A DNA stretch of 64,000 nt from Jonesia quinghaiensis DSM 15701 (GCF_000423205.1 NZ_AUHN01000004.1:496001-560000); one strand, 5' to 3'. Positions 8,297 to 17,912 are shown, counted from the first letter of the stretch. Notes: generated by a model from the sequence alone, not told the origin. Program-made: numbers and translations.

Positions 8297-8845
8297 CTAA
8301 GTCTTGCGTGAGCGTGCCGTTTTTTCCCGGTGTCGGCGCACTGCCGACCTGTTTGCGCATTGCACGGAGCAGTAGCGTTGGCGGCCGTTTCGGGTGACAT
8401 CGACAACGACCTTGTTGCATGGGGTGTGTGTTGTGGTGCTGGCGGCGCAGCGTGCGATTCTGTGCATTCCGCGTGTGGTGAGGTGTAGTGCTGTTCCCAC
8501 ACTGATGACAGCGGCCAAAACGTGGGGCAGGGATTGGTCGGCGTCTCGGTAGTGTAGGTGCCACCCTTCGCCGTTGTGATCGGTGAGGCGTGGGTACGCG
8601 GAGGCTGCGGCTAGGTCCGCGTTGAGTAGTTCAGCACGTGTTTGTGGGTCGGGGGTGTCGACAACTCGGAGCCACCGGTCGATGACGGTGCGGCATTTTT
8701 CCCAGTCGTTGGGGTGAGACGGGAACTGCATAGTCATCCCGTATTGGCGTGTGCGGTCCACGATGCCGGCACGATCGGTGGGCCAGCCATTAGCTAAGGA
8801 ACCTGCCAGGAGGACTGCATATTCACCGTAAGGGTTGAGATGCAT
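8297..8845 (-). CDS. CGNR zinc-finger (ABATE-type) transcriptional regulator
   Basis: A 182-aa protein with an N-terminal ABATE-like domain (the GEYAVLLAGSLAN start) and a C-terminal CGNR zinc finger: Cys at about 133 and 143, then RYCSVQCANRSAVRRHRE with the signature varied to CANR. These proteins are predicted stress-related regulators. It is divergent from the LysE exporter with only 25 bp between the two start codons, so it probably controls that gene; a dyad (TGTGTA/TACACA, 8862-8884) overlaps the exporter start. Confidence 0.85.
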   Translation of the reverse strand: MHLNPYGEYAVLLAGSLANGWPTDRAGIVDRTRQYGMTMQFPSHPNDWEKCRTVIDRWLRVVDTPDPQTRAELLNADLAAASAYPRLTDHNGEGWHLHYRDADQSLPHVLAAVISVGTALHLTTRGMHRIARCAASTTTHTPCNKVVVDVTRNGRQRYCSVQCANRSAVRRHREKTARSRKT

Positions 8846-8861
8846 AAGACCATTACATCAC

Positions 8862-8884
8862 TGTGTACTCATGACGTATACACA
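8862..8884. promoter_or_regulatory. Candidate operator dyad at the CGNR/LysE divergent start
   Basis: Inverted 6-bp arms TGTGTA (8862-8867) and TACACA (8879-8884) with 11-bp spacing straddle the LysE ATG. Short arms, so it could be chance; position fits a repressor site. Confidence 0.3.
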
Positions 8885-9566
8885 TCAGATGCTCCAGTCT
8901 GCTGCTGCTCAGAGTTTGGTTGGCATGCAGGTTCGTGCATCCGCAGTGCTTGGCATGGCATTGGCTGCGCTCACAATGGTCCTTACTCCAGGCCCAAACA
9001 TGATGTATCTCGTGTCTCGGAGTATCAGCCAGGGGCGGGCTGCTGGATTGGTCTCACTCGCTGGTACGGGCATCGGCTTTTTGGTGTATATGACAATGGC
9101 GAACCTTGGGCTAGCGGTGGTGTTTGTTGCAGTGCCTGCGCTCTTTGTGGGCGTAAAAGTCTGTGGAGTTCTGTATCTTGGCTACCTCGCTTGGCAGGCG
9201 CTGAGGCCGCAGGGGCGTGGGGTCTTTGAAACAGGAGCTACCGGTGTGGACTCACCAGCCAAACTTTTCGGAATGGGGTTGGCAACTAACCTGCTGAACC
9301 CGAAAACGGCAGTCATGTACCTTGCGTTGATCCCGCAGTTCATTGATCCTCACACCGGCAATACGGTGGTGCAAGGGTTTGTGCTCGGGGGAGTTCAGGT
9401 GACGGTGAGTCTCCTGGTGAACGCTGCAATTGTTATGTGTGCCGGGTCAATAGCGGGCTTCTTGGTGGCACGACCACTTTGGGTGGTTTGGCAGCGCAGG
9501 GCTACAGGAACTCTGCTTGGCTGTGCTGCGATCGCGCTTGCCTGGGAGGTTCCTGCTAAGGCATGA
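8871..9566 (+). CDS. LysE family amino-acid/metabolite exporter
   Basis: A 231-aa six-helix membrane protein of the LysE/RhtB family, which exports amino acids or related small molecules. The signature LTMVLTPGPNMMYL lies near residues 29-42, and GMGLATNLLNPKTAVMYLALIPQF near 130-153. ATG 8871 has no Shine-Dalgarno and may be leaderless; an internal ATG at 8925 is an alternative that begins closer to the first conserved helix. It is divergent from the CGNR regulator. Confidence 0.88.
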   Translation: MTYTHQMLQSAAAQSLVGMQVRASAVLGMALAALTMVLTPGPNMMYLVSRSISQGRAAGLVSLAGTGIGFLVYMTMANLGLAVVFVAVPALFVGVKVCGVLYLGYLAWQALRPQGRGVFETGATGVDSPAKLFGMGLATNLLNPKTAVMYLALIPQFIDPHTGNTVVQGFVLGGVQVTVSLLVNAAIVMCAGSIAGFLVARPLWVVWQRRATGTLLGCAAIALAWEVPAKA

Positions 9567-9603
9567 ACCGGAACGGAAAATGAGTCGTGCCACCGAGGGT
9601 AGG

Positions 9604-10140
9604 CTACTGGTCCGGGGAGTCTGTAGAGGTGCCGTGCAGCCCTTGGCAGTCTCCGCCAGCGCCAGGCGAGGGGGCTGAGAGGTTTTCTCGCACTGTGTTG
9701 GCGATGGTGTGGAGTTGGGTGACCTGTTCGGCGCTGAGGTGGTCGAAAATGAGGGATCGAACGTGGTTCACGTGCACCGGTGCGGAAGCCACAATTTTGT
9801 CGTACCCGGTTTCGGTGAGTGTCGCGTTCATGTGGCGTTTATCCGCTGTGTCACGTTGGCGGGTCACAAAGCCGGCTTTTTCCAGGCGCTTCATCACGTG
9901 GGAGAGGCGTGACAGCGAGCCTGAGGTCAGGCCTGCGAGGTCACCCATGCCCAGGGTTCGGTCGTCTTGTTCAGACAGCATCGCGAGGACCATGTATTCG
10001 TAGAAGGTCAGGTCGCATTCGCGTTGCAGGTGCGAATCGAGAGTGCCTGGAAGCCGGAAGAACATGTCCGCGAAGGCCACCCAGGCGGCGTTCTCCTCAG
10101 TGGTGAGCCACTGGATGGTGTCTTGCGTGTGTGAGGCCAT
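9604..10140 (-). CDS. MarR family transcriptional regulator
   Basis: A 178-aa winged-helix regulator. The HTH region SGSLSRLSHVMKRLEKAGFVTRQRD followed by the wing (DKRHMNATLTETG) is typical of MarR. MarR proteins are dimers relieved from DNA by small ligands. The start MASHTQ at 10140 is chosen; an upstream ATG at 10170 would place the TCAACTATTTGA dyad (10154-10165) inside the gene, whereas with the chosen start it falls at the promoter as an autoregulatory site would. The target gene is not obvious; it lies between LysE and a two-component system. Confidence 0.88.
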   Translation of the reverse strand: MASHTQDTIQWLTTEENAAWVAFADMFFRLPGTLDSHLQRECDLTFYEYMVLAMLSEQDDRTLGMGDLAGLTSGSLSRLSHVMKRLEKAGFVTRQRDTADKRHMNATLTETGYDKIVASAPVHVNHVRSLIFDHLSAEQVTQLHTIANTVRENLSAPSPGAGGDCQGLHGTSTDSPDQ

Positions 10141-10191
10141 GTTCTCAGGATACTCAACTATTTGAATCATCAAACGATGTGTGACGGATTT

Positions 10192-10878
10192 CTAATCAAT
10201 ATCAGCGTCATGCATGCGAATCGCGATCTGCACACGGTTCTCCACCTGGAACTTCGCAAAAATACGCGAAATATGAGTCTTAACCGTGGGAATACTCATA
10301 AAGAGAGTTTGACCGATTTCCGAGTTTGAGAGACCTCGTGCAATCTGACGGGCAACTTCCAACTCACGTTCGGTGAGGGTAGAGACGTCGGCGCGTGCTG
10401 CTCGTTGGGCTTGAGTGTCCGGCTCCTCGCTCACCTTTGCAATGAGTTGAGCCGTTACAGATGGAGATAACGTCGGTTGACCCTCGCCAGCGAGCTTCAC
10501 AGCTCGCACCAAGTCGGGGGGAGAGGTGTCTTTCAGCAGGAACCCGCGTGCACCAGCACGGAGTGCTTTAACGATGAATTCATCTGTGTCAAAGGTGGTC
10601 AGGACAAGCACGTTGGCGTCAGGCCAACGGTTAATGAGCTCGTTAGTGGCGCTGAGGCCGTCGCGCACAGGCATGCGAATATCCATCAACACGACATCTG
10701 GTTTGTGTTGCCCATACAAAGCCAACGCCTCATCACCGTTGGTGCCTTCAGCAACCACAGTTATTGCGGGGTCTCCGCCAAGGATCATCCGCAAACCAGC
10801 CCGCACAAGCGCATCGTCATCAACAATGACCAACCGCAATTGCTCGATGTCCTGATTGTTGTCACCAGTGCCAGTCAT
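10192..10878 (-). CDS. NarL/LuxR-type response regulator
   Basis: A 228-aa response regulator. The receiver domain spans about residues 15-130 with acidic pocket VIVDDDALVRAG and phospho-acceptor Asp in VVLMDIRMP; the C-terminal LuxR HTH begins LTERELEVARQIARGLSNSEI. It follows the histidine kinase with an ATGA start/stop overlap and a strong gaggagga ribosome-binding site, so the two are translationally coupled. The ATG at 10878 is preferred to the longer frame for that reason. The likely target is the divergent ABC exporter. Confidence 0.95.
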   Translation of the reverse strand: MTGTGDNNQDIEQLRLVIVDDDALVRAGLRMILGGDPAITVVAEGTNGDEALALYGQHKPDVVLMDIRMPVRDGLSATNELINRWPDANVLVLTTFDTDEFIVKALRAGARGFLLKDTSPPDLVRAVKLAGEGQPTLSPSVTAQLIAKVSEEPDTQAQRAARADVSTLTERELEVARQIARGLSNSEIGQTLFMSIPTVKTHISRIFAKFQVENRVQIAIRMHDADID

Positions 10879-12161
10879 TGTTCCTCCTCCACCCAGGGAA
10901 ACCACACCTGGACAACGTACCTATTGTCGGGGGTGGGGCCGTAGCTGATCCGCCCACCGAATGACTTTACTCGCTCGCTCATGCCAATAAGCCCAAACCC
11001 CGATGCGGGCATGTCAGTCTCTTGGACGGTGCGCATGGAGTTCCACACGTCAATTTCTAACCCGCCATCGGTGCGGTGGACACTGAGATGCGCCAGCGCA
11101 TTGGGTGCGTGTTTGCGCACGTTGGTGAGGGATTCTTGTAACACCCGGTAGGCGTTGCGTGACACGGCTTCTTGGAGTTGTGGGAGTGCTTCACGGGTTT
11201 CGTCGTCCATGGAGACATCCACGCGGGTGCCAGCGAGCCGTGCATCGCGCACCACTTGATCAATATCGCTCAGGCGTGGTTGGGGTGCGTCTGGGGAACT
11301 GTCAACGAGTGCCTGCGGGTCACGGAGCACACCTAATACTTGGCGTAATTCGGTGAGGGCTCGGTGGGAGTTTTCCCGAATAATTTCTGCGGTTTCTCGC
11401 ACCTCAGTTGCCGACAAATCGGTGCGGAATGCTAGTGCCCCGGAGTGCAGTGCAACAAGTGAGATGCGGTGGGCCAGAACGTCATGCATTTCGCGGGCGA
11501 TCACGGAGCGTTCATTGGCGCGGGCTTGAGCTGCCCGAGCGTCGCGGGTTTCTTCAGCGGCTTCCACCCGTGCTTGAAGCGAAGCCAAAGCTTCCCTGCG
11601 CCCACCTACGTAAAAACCGATGGCCACACAGATCGCAAACATCGTGACAATGGAGAACGAGGTTGAGGCGATGCCGCCCATGAAATAGGGCGGCCACAGC
11701 AGGTAGGCGAAAGAAGCGGACACAGTCCACGCCGCAACACCGCCAAGGATTTCTTTCCACTGGCGCCTGGTCGCCACAGAAATAGTGGTCAATAAAATGG
11801 CGACACTGCCGAGGCTAGTGACGGAAGAGAACAGTCCCGCTAAACATATTGCGGCTAAGGGAAATCGGCGGCGAAGGGACATCGCCACGAACGCCAGCGG
11901 CGTGGACAAGAGGTCCAGGATGACCATGCGTTGCACAATATCGACGGTCATTCCCGGGAAATCAGCGAACTCAGGGGCTTGGAATATTGTTCCATAGACT
12001 AGGAAAAACATCGCAATGCCACCAAGGACAACAACCAGCCACCGCCATACGCGGCCCCACACACTCAAACGAGGGGGCGGGAAGATGGGCAGCGCCCACA
12101 GTGTTCGCCACCGGCTGGTTTCTTTATCCATGGGTGTCAGCCTAGCGAGCATCACCTGCAT
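10875..12161 (-). CDS. DesK/NarL-type sensor histidine kinase
   Basis: A 428-aa membrane sensor kinase. Four to six N-terminal membrane helices (about residues 35-180) lead to a coiled segment, the HisKA_3 phospho-acceptor site IAREMHDVLAHRISL and a C-terminal HATPase domain with GFGLIGMSERV. This arrangement is the DesK/LiaS class that often senses membrane or cell-wall stress and controls an adjacent ABC exporter. The start at 12161 has aagga suitably placed; MDKETS at 12131 is an alternative. It is divergent from the ABC genes. Confidence 0.93.
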   Translation of the reverse strand: MQVMLARLTPMDKETSRWRTLWALPIFPPPRLSVWGRVWRWLVVVLGGIAMFFLVYGTIFQAPEFADFPGMTVDIVQRMVILDLLSTPLAFVAMSLRRRFPLAAICLAGLFSSVTSLGSVAILLTTISVATRRQWKEILGGVAAWTVSASFAYLLWPPYFMGGIASTSFSIVTMFAICVAIGFYVGGRREALASLQARVEAAEETRDARAAQARANERSVIAREMHDVLAHRISLVALHSGALAFRTDLSATEVRETAEIIRENSHRALTELRQVLGVLRDPQALVDSSPDAPQPRLSDIDQVVRDARLAGTRVDVSMDDETREALPQLQEAVSRNAYRVLQESLTNVRKHAPNALAHLSVHRTDGGLEIDVWNSMRTVQETDMPASGFGLIGMSERVKSFGGRISYGPTPDNRYVVQVWFPWVEEEQ

Positions 12162-12279
12162 GGCACGATCCTTACCCCTGTGATCTCAGACTGCTGGCGT
12201 GCGTAAAGAGCGGAAAGTATGACCCACGTGATGTCTCAGCACGATCCGCGCACCAGGTGCGACAGCGTTTGATAGAAAC

Positions 12280-13236
12280 ATGATCACAGTTGAGAATGTC
12301 ACCAAGAGGTTCGGCAGCACGCTCGCCCTCTCCAACGTCTCATTTACCGCCCGCCCAGGCCGGGTCACCGGCTTTTTGGGGCCAAACGGTGCCGGGAAAT
12401 CCACTGCTATGCGCATTATTTGTGGATTGGGGCGCGCTGATGCTGGCCAGGCACTCATTGATGGAGTGTCGTTCGCCCAACTCAGCAACCCTGCGAAGCA
12501 TGTTGGGGCGTTGCTTGACGCTACCGCGCACCATGATGGCCGCACCGGGCATGAAACGTTGTTGCTTGATGCCATCGCCACCGGAGTTCCCAGGGCGCGG
12601 GTCAAAGAAATGCTGGACCTCGTGGGTCTGTCTCACAAGGAAGCGCAACGCCGAGTAGGCACGTACTCACTTGGTATGCGCCAGCGTCTAGGTATTGCTT
12701 CAGCGCTGCTGGGTGACCCTCAAGTGTTGATCCTGGATGAGCCAGTCAACGGCTTGGACCCATCGGGGATCCGGTGGATGCGTGACTTGTTACGCGGGTT
12801 CGCTGACGACGGTGGAACAGTGCTTTTGTCCTCGCACCTCCTCACCGAGATTGAAGCAGTTGCTGACGACATCGTCGTTATTGGCCGCGGCGCGATCGTT
12901 GCACAAGACACCAAAGAAAACCTCCTCATGGGTGGCGGAACAACGGTGTCAGCGGTGGATGTCGCCCCACTGGCACGTGCCCTGGTTGCAGCTGGATACA
13001 CCGCAGAGCCAGCCCAGGCTGACACTGTTGTCACCTCGGCAACACCACGGATCGTCGGTGAAACCGCTCTGCAGCACTCCGTGGTCCTCACCGCCCTGAC
13101 GCAAAGTTCAACAGGGTCGTTGGAAGATCTCTTCTTCAGCCTCACTCGCGAACACGACCGTGAAGGCACCGGCGCGCAAACGACACCACCCGCCCCGACC
13201 TCGTCAACTACCGCACAGCAGGGACTTCCAGCATGA
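12280..13236 (+). CDS. ABC transporter ATP-binding protein
   Basis: A 318-aa nucleotide-binding subunit with Walker A GPNGAGKST (about residues 34-42), signature YSLGMRQRLGIA (a variant of LSGGQ common in drug/bacteriocin exporters), Walker B VLILDEPVNGLDPSG and switch His in LSSHLL. It overlaps the permease gene by ATGA and forms an exporter of the type linked to DesK-like two-component systems. A Thr/Ser/Pro-rich C-terminal tail is present. Substrate, perhaps an antimicrobial peptide or lipid, is inferred from context only. Confidence 0.95.
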   Translation: MITVENVTKRFGSTLALSNVSFTARPGRVTGFLGPNGAGKSTAMRIICGLGRADAGQALIDGVSFAQLSNPAKHVGALLDATAHHDGRTGHETLLLDAIATGVPRARVKEMLDLVGLSHKEAQRRVGTYSLGMRQRLGIASALLGDPQVLILDEPVNGLDPSGIRWMRDLLRGFADDGGTVLLSSHLLTEIEAVADDIVVIGRGAIVAQDTKENLLMGGGTTVSAVDVAPLARALVAAGYTAEPAQADTVVTSATPRIVGETALQHSVVLTALTQSSTGSLEDLFFSLTREHDREGTGAQTTPPAPTSSTTAQQGLPA

Positions 13237-14054
13237 GCTCACCACACATCACAGACGCCGCCACAGGGGCGCAATCCTCATCGGTGCAGCCATCAGGCGC
13301 ACGAGTAACAGGCCGCCCTGGTATCCCTTTTACCCGGTTGCTCCACGTGGAGTTCCGGAAACTCTTCGACACACGCGCGGCTCGCATCCTTATTGTGTTG
13401 ATGCTTCTTGGCGCGCTGGGGTTGCAAATCATTGAGGTGTTCCTAGGCGATAAAGAAACCCAAGCCAGTTACCAGGTGTACTTCGGGCTGGGGATCTCAC
13501 TGGTGAGCCTGCTGGTCCCGGTCATCGCGATCTTGGCGACCACTGCTGAATGGTCGCAACGTACCGCTTTGGCGACCTTCATGTGGGAGCCGCGACGGGT
13601 TCGGGTGCTCGCCGCTAAAGGTTTGGCTGCTTTGGTTGTCGCGCTTGTGAGCGTGGTTGTGGTGGCAGGTTTCTCCGCAGTGACCGCGTTCCTGGGTGGC
13701 ACGATGCGTGACGGAGTGGACTGGTCACTGTCTGGTTCACAAATCGCTGGGTATGCCATTGTCATGGTGGTACTCGTTGCTCAAGGTATTGCGTTTGGTG
13801 CGTTGTTGCACAACACTGCTGCAGCACTGGTGACGTACTTTGTGGCGCCGTTGGTGTTGAGTACTCTCACGATGCTTGTTTCCGCGATCCGTGACATCGC
13901 CCAGTGGGTGGATATCAACATCGCATCAGTGCCCATTTTGGAGGGTGACTTCACCACGGACACGGTGGCCAAGTACGCGGTGAGTATCGCCGTGTGGGTT
14001 GTGCTGCCAGGCATCTTTGGTGTGTTGCGCACTGTGCGGCGCGAAGTGAAGTAA
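13233..14054 (+). CDS. ABC transporter permease
   Basis: A 273-aa protein with about six membrane helices of the ABC-2 type, partner of the preceding ATPase (4-bp overlap). The N-terminal cytoplasmic part has the usual HVEFRKLFDTRAARI segment seen in these permeases before helix 1. A strong terminator follows. Together with the divergent two-component genes it makes a probable stress-induced export module. Confidence 0.92.
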   Translation: MSSPHITDAATGAQSSSVQPSGARVTGRPGIPFTRLLHVEFRKLFDTRAARILIVLMLLGALGLQIIEVFLGDKETQASYQVYFGLGISLVSLLVPVIAILATTAEWSQRTALATFMWEPRRVRVLAAKGLAALVVALVSVVVVAGFSAVTAFLGGTMRDGVDWSLSGSQIAGYAIVMVVLVAQGIAFGALLHNTAAALVTYFVAPLVLSTLTMLVSAIRDIAQWVDINIASVPILEGDFTTDTVAKYAVSIAVWVVLPGIFGVLRTVRREVK

Positions 14055-14089
14055 CCGCTTACACCTCAATAACTGTGGCTCTTTAACAA

Positions 14090-14126
14090 CTGTGGCCCAC
14101 GTTCCGTGAAGGAACGTGGGCCACAG
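14090..14126. terminator. Terminator after the ABC exporter
   Basis: Perfect 16-bp inverted repeat (14090-14105 and 14111-14126) with a 5-nt loop; no T-run. It separates the converging permease and MarR-like genes and can work both ways. Confidence 0.85.
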
Positions 14127-14176
14127 TGATGTGTCAACGTGGGCATCCACGTGACTGCCGTGTGGGGTGGGGCGGG

Positions 14177-14710
14177 CTAGGAAGACCGGGTCACTGAGGC
14201 CACCAGGACGGTGGCACGGGTTGCGGCTGCATCGAGTAGTTCAAAAAGATCTTGAACTTCAGTGGGTGACGCCTGCTGCAGGAGGGCATCAACAGCCCGA
14301 AACTGCACAGCTTCAGCCTGGTTTAAAGCGGCATGCCCGGCGTCAGAGAGTTGCACATCAATGATGCGGTCACCAATACGTTCCTCGATATACACCAAAC
14401 CGCGCTCAACCAAAGACTCAACAAGTACACACGTTGTGTCAGTGTCCATGCCAACCTTGCGGCCAATGTGGCGGGGGTGTGACACCCCCGCAAGAATCGT
14501 CTTCAGCACAATCACATCAGTAACAGTGAGCGCCGTGAACTTTTCGATGCCCTTCATCAGCCCGTCAGACAAGTTCCGCAACCGTTCAATCCGGTCCATG
14601 ATTGCCGCCGTCGTAGCGGTGTCAGCAACGGGCACAGAGATCAGTTCGTGACGTGCTGCGAGCTCAAGATCAGCTCCGGGAAATTCTTGGGTGTCATGCG
14701 TTGTCGACAT
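14177..14710 (-). CDS. MarR-like winged-helix regulator
   Basis: A 177-aa protein with a winged-helix core (VTDVIVLKTILAGVSHPRHIGRKVGMD, then a wing around ERIGDRIIDVQLSDAG), best described as a divergent MarR family regulator. The start MSTTHD at 14710 follows gaaagaag; the longer frame lacks support. It is divergent from the C-S lyase gene at 14884 with 173 bp between them, which makes that gene a plausible target. Confidence 0.75.
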   Translation of the reverse strand: MSTTHDTQEFPGADLELAARHELISVPVADTATTAAIMDRIERLRNLSDGLMKGIEKFTALTVTDVIVLKTILAGVSHPRHIGRKVGMDTDTTCVLVESLVERGLVYIEERIGDRIIDVQLSDAGHAALNQAEAVQFRAVDALLQQASPTEVQDLFELLDAAATRATVLVASVTRSS

Positions 14711-14883
14711 CGACTTCTTTCTTACAGGTGGCGGACAGCGCCGTTGGGCACTGCCACAGGTAGAACGTTCACCGTTGCGGAGGAGTTCCCCTCTACGACC
14801 AGCCAACGAATGACCTGCTCTGCCATCACACCACAGCCCAGTGCATGTGACGTGGTCATGATGTGTGGGATAGGTTCGTGTTC

Positions 14884-16104
14884 ATGGCCGCCCACAACGA
14901 CACCCAACCATATGACCCAACCCAGAGAACTGCCACCGGAAACCCGTTGGAGATTCTCACACTCGATGACCTTCGTGCACGCCACTCATCGAAGTGGACC
15001 CGCTACCCCAGTGATGTTCTCCCGCTGTGGGTCGCAGAAATGGACGCGGTCATCGCCCCAGAAGTGGTGTCAGCAGTCACCGAATCACTCCAAGCAGGTG
15101 ATGTAGGTTACCCAGGCCGGGAACAGTTCTACCAAGCAGCGTTCGCCTCATTCGCCCTCGACACATGGGGGTGGCGTATCCCACGCACCGCCATGACACT
15201 AGTGCCCGATGTCATGCACGGCATCATCGAAGTGCTCCGTGCCGCGAACACCCGCCACGTCGTGATCAACACCCCCGTGTACCCACCCTTCCAGGGGTAC
15301 CCAGAATCCATGGGCATCACCGTGACAGCCTCACCACTAACACCCCACGGACGCATCGACCTCGACGCTCTTGACCGAGACTTCACACACGCCGACACCT
15401 ACCTACTGTGCAACCCGCACAACCCCACCGGCGTGGCACACACCCGCGAAGAACTCACAAAAATCCTCGAACTCGCCCACAAACACAACATCACCGTCAT
15501 CGCTGATGAAATCCACGGGCCCCTCACCTCACCCCGAGCCGACGCCCAACACGGCGGCCCCGCCTTCACCCCAATACTGAGCATCGACAGCCCCGCGCGA
15601 GTCATCACCGTCACCTCAGCAGCCAAAGGCTGGCACCTCGCCGGGTTCAAAGCCGGACTAGCAATCCACAACCCACCTGCAGCGGACATCATTGCCCGAA
15701 TCCCCGGGCACGTCCCAGACAGCGTCGGAAAAATCTCCATCATCGCGCACTCCGCAGCACTACGCGACGCCCGCGACTGGCTTGAAACCATCCGCCACCA
15801 CATCGACGACGCCCGCACCCACTTCGAGGCACTGCTCGCCGAACACATCCCAGCAGCCCGCATCTACCCAGCAGACGCCACCTACCTCGCATGGGTCGAC
15901 ATGCGCGACGTACGCACAGCATCAGGCACACCACTAGGCGATGACCCAGCCCAGTTCATCCTCGAACACGCCCTTGTCGCCGTGAACCCCGGCCACACCT
16001 TCGGGGAAGGCGGGCAAGGCCACGCCCGGTTCAACCTCGCCACCCGCCGCGACATCCTCACCGAAGCAGTACAACGTATCGCCACAGCGCTCGCAGAACA
16101 CTAA
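14884..16104 (+). CDS. MalY/PatB family PLP-dependent C-S lyase (aminotransferase fold I)
   Basis: A 406-aa pyridoxal-phosphate enzyme. The family start (NPLEILTLDDLRARHSSKW), WVAEMD segment, substrate-cofactor block CNPHNPTG, the Asp in VIADEIHGPL and Schiff-base Lys in TSAAKGWHLAGFKAG are all visible. MalY/PatB proteins cleave cystathionine and similar C-S compounds to release homocysteine or thiols and ammonia. The ATG at 14884 is the most likely start; ribosome binding is weak. It is followed by a bidirectional terminator. Confidence 0.92.
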   Translation: MAAHNDTQPYDPTQRTATGNPLEILTLDDLRARHSSKWTRYPSDVLPLWVAEMDAVIAPEVVSAVTESLQAGDVGYPGREQFYQAAFASFALDTWGWRIPRTAMTLVPDVMHGIIEVLRAANTRHVVINTPVYPPFQGYPESMGITVTASPLTPHGRIDLDALDRDFTHADTYLLCNPHNPTGVAHTREELTKILELAHKHNITVIADEIHGPLTSPRADAQHGGPAFTPILSIDSPARVITVTSAAKGWHLAGFKAGLAIHNPPAADIIARIPGHVPDSVGKISIIAHSAALRDARDWLETIRHHIDDARTHFEALLAEHIPAARIYPADATYLAWVDMRDVRTASGTPLGDDPAQFILEHALVAVNPGHTFGEGGQGHARFNLATRRDILTEAVQRIATALAEH

Positions 16105-16140
16105 CCCAACACCGCACTAAAACGGGCAGCGCTGGTTACT

Positions 16141-16172
16141 CTGGCGCGGTAGCAAACAAGCTACCGCGCCAG
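16141..16172. terminator. Bidirectional terminator between C-S lyase and methyltransferase
   Basis: Perfect 13-bp arms CTGGCGCGGTAGC (16141-16153) and GCTACCGCGCCAG (16160-16172) with a 6-nt loop, between two converging genes. Confidence 0.9.
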
Positions 16173-16198
16173 GACGCTCACCACACTCACAGAGTCAA

Positions 16199-17383
16199 TC
16201 ACCGGCGAACAGACTCCGTAATCGTGAACTTCGCATTAGACGCCACAACCCTCGTAGGCCCAACCTCACGGCGCAACACAGCGGCATAAGCCAACGAGGT
16301 GTTAAACACCGTCCACATGCGCCCACCAGGGCGCAACACCCGCCCAGCATCCGCCATAATGCGCTGCGCAGCAGACGTCGTCAACGCCGACCCATCATGA
16401 AACGGCGGATTACACACCACCACGTCAGCACTCGCATCAGGCTCAGCAGACAAAGAATCCTGCCACGACACACGGACCTTGTCCGCCACCCCATTCAGCC
16501 GCGCCGTCTCACGCGAAGAAGCCACCGCAAGAGCAGACACATCAGTCATCGTCACCGCAACATCCGGGTACTGGTACGCAACCCACACCCCCAACAACCC
16601 ATTACCACTGCCCACATCAATAAGATGCTCAACCGGGGTACTCGTCAACAACGCAGGCAACGCATCAAGAAGGAACCGCGACCCAATATCCAACGTCGCC
16701 CCCGCAAAAACCCCACCATGCGCAGCAACACTTATCCCCGCCAACTCGCTACGCACCGGAAACCGGGCACCCGGCAACGGCTCACGCGGCCCAGAAGCCC
16801 GCAACACCCGCGACTTATACCGCCCCAACGAAGCACTCACCTGCGTAAACGACACCCCAAGGGCATCATTTTGTCGCCGTGTCATATGTTTCACACGCCC
16901 ACCAGCCAATACCGCCACCTGCGCACTGGCATGCGCCGCGACAGTATGTGCAGCTTCCTCCACCTGATCCACGGCTTTCGGCAACCGCATCAGCACGATG
17001 CGCGTCTCACTGTTCAACGCATCAGCAAACGCAGGGGAGGGGGCACGAGAAATGCGCTCGCGGATGTCAGGGGGGCATTGGGCGGCGATGTCCGCGTCGA
17101 GCGTGGTGGCCTCGTGGAGGGAGTCGTTGTGCAGGGTGAGGTGGGCGGCGGTGAGGGTGTCAGCGACCTGGTACACGAACTGTGCGCTGACTGCGTCACT
17201 GAGTGTTACCTGGAGTTGTTGCCCCGGCGTGTCGCCGGGGAGTTGATCGAGCAGGTGTGTCAGTTCCTCAAGGAGGAGGCGATCCACGCCGTCCGCCGAA
17301 CGTGGGGCTTCGGGCTGTTGAAGGGGCGTGGAGGTGTCAGGATGCAGCTTGGAGCGCAGGGGCATAACACCAGTGTCTCTCAT
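16199..17383 (-). CDS. RsmC/RlmG-like class I methyltransferase
   Basis: A protein of about 394 aa with an N-terminal non-catalytic domain and a C-terminal MTS methyltransferase domain: SAM site LIDVGSGNGLLGV and catalytic/substrate motif VVCNPPFHDG. This two-domain layout is that of RsmC and RlmG, which make m2G in 16S or 23S rRNA. The long upstream extension of the frame (to 17488) looks non-coding; MRDTGV (17383) or MPLRSK (17365) are the realistic starts. Which rRNA position is modified cannot be told. Confidence 0.85.
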   Translation of the reverse strand: MRDTGVMPLRSKLHPDTSTPLQQPEAPRSADGVDRLLLEELTHLLDQLPGDTPGQQLQVTLSDAVSAQFVYQVADTLTAAHLTLHNDSLHEATTLDADIAAQCPPDIRERISRAPSPAFADALNSETRIVLMRLPKAVDQVEEAAHTVAAHASAQVAVLAGGRVKHMTRRQNDALGVSFTQVSASLGRYKSRVLRASGPREPLPGARFPVRSELAGISVAAHGGVFAGATLDIGSRFLLDALPALLTSTPVEHLIDVGSGNGLLGVWVAYQYPDVAVTMTDVSALAVASSRETARLNGVADKVRVSWQDSLSAEPDASADVVVCNPPFHDGSALTTSAAQRIMADAGRVLRPGGRMWTVFNTSLAYAAVLRREVGPTRVVASNAKFTITESVRR

Positions 17384-17588
17384 GCTTGCAAATCGCCCAA
17401 AACGAACACGGTTGAGGGGGCAAGATGCGCTGAGAGCAAAAAAACACTGAAAAAACACGGGAAAACTCTCAAGTTTGCGAGAAAACACTGCGCGGGTGGC
17501 CTAATGTGTGTCTGGAAGACCCGCAGAAATGCGTGGAAACACACCCCAGGGCCACACGCCATAGCCTTGGGCTTCAGAAGGGAACCTC

Positions 17589-17870
17589 ATGGCATTGAAC
17601 CGTTCCGAACTCGTTTCGGCCATCGCAGCCAAGTCAAGTCTCACCAAGACTGACGCAGACGCTGCTCTCTCCGCTCTTCAGGAAGTGCTCGTTGAGCAGC
17701 TTGAAGCTGGCGAGGCAGTGAAGATCACCGGTCTTCTCTCCGTCGAGCGCGTAGAGCGCAAGGCACGCACCGGCCGCAACCCACGCACCGGCGAGGAAAT
17801 CGAAATCCCAGCTGGCTTCGGTGTGAAGATCTCAGCAGGCAGCATCTTGAAGAAGGCTGTCGCTAAGTGA
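17589..17870 (+). CDS. hup: DNA-binding protein HU
   Basis: A 93-aa histone-like protein with the family signature ARTGRNPRTGEEIEIPA (about residues 57-73) and beta-arm, lacking the long lysine-rich C-terminal tail of mycobacterial and streptomycete HupB/HupS. It bends and compacts DNA as a dimer. A strong aaggga ribosome-binding site and an A/T-rich upstream stretch (17440-17510) suggest high expression. It is followed by a strong hairpin. Confidence 0.97.
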   Translation: MALNRSELVSAIAAKSSLTKTDADAALSALQEVLVEQLEAGEAVKITGLLSVERVERKARTGRNPRTGEEIEIPAGFGVKISAGSILKKAVAK

Positions 17871-17912
17871 TTCTTTCTCCTCACGGAGAACACTGAGCAC
17901 GTCACGTTGTGT

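Noticed and set aside
16397..17653. 418-aa plus-strand ORF
   Set aside because: Antisense to the methyltransferase and extremely Arg/His/Pro rich; a shadow frame.
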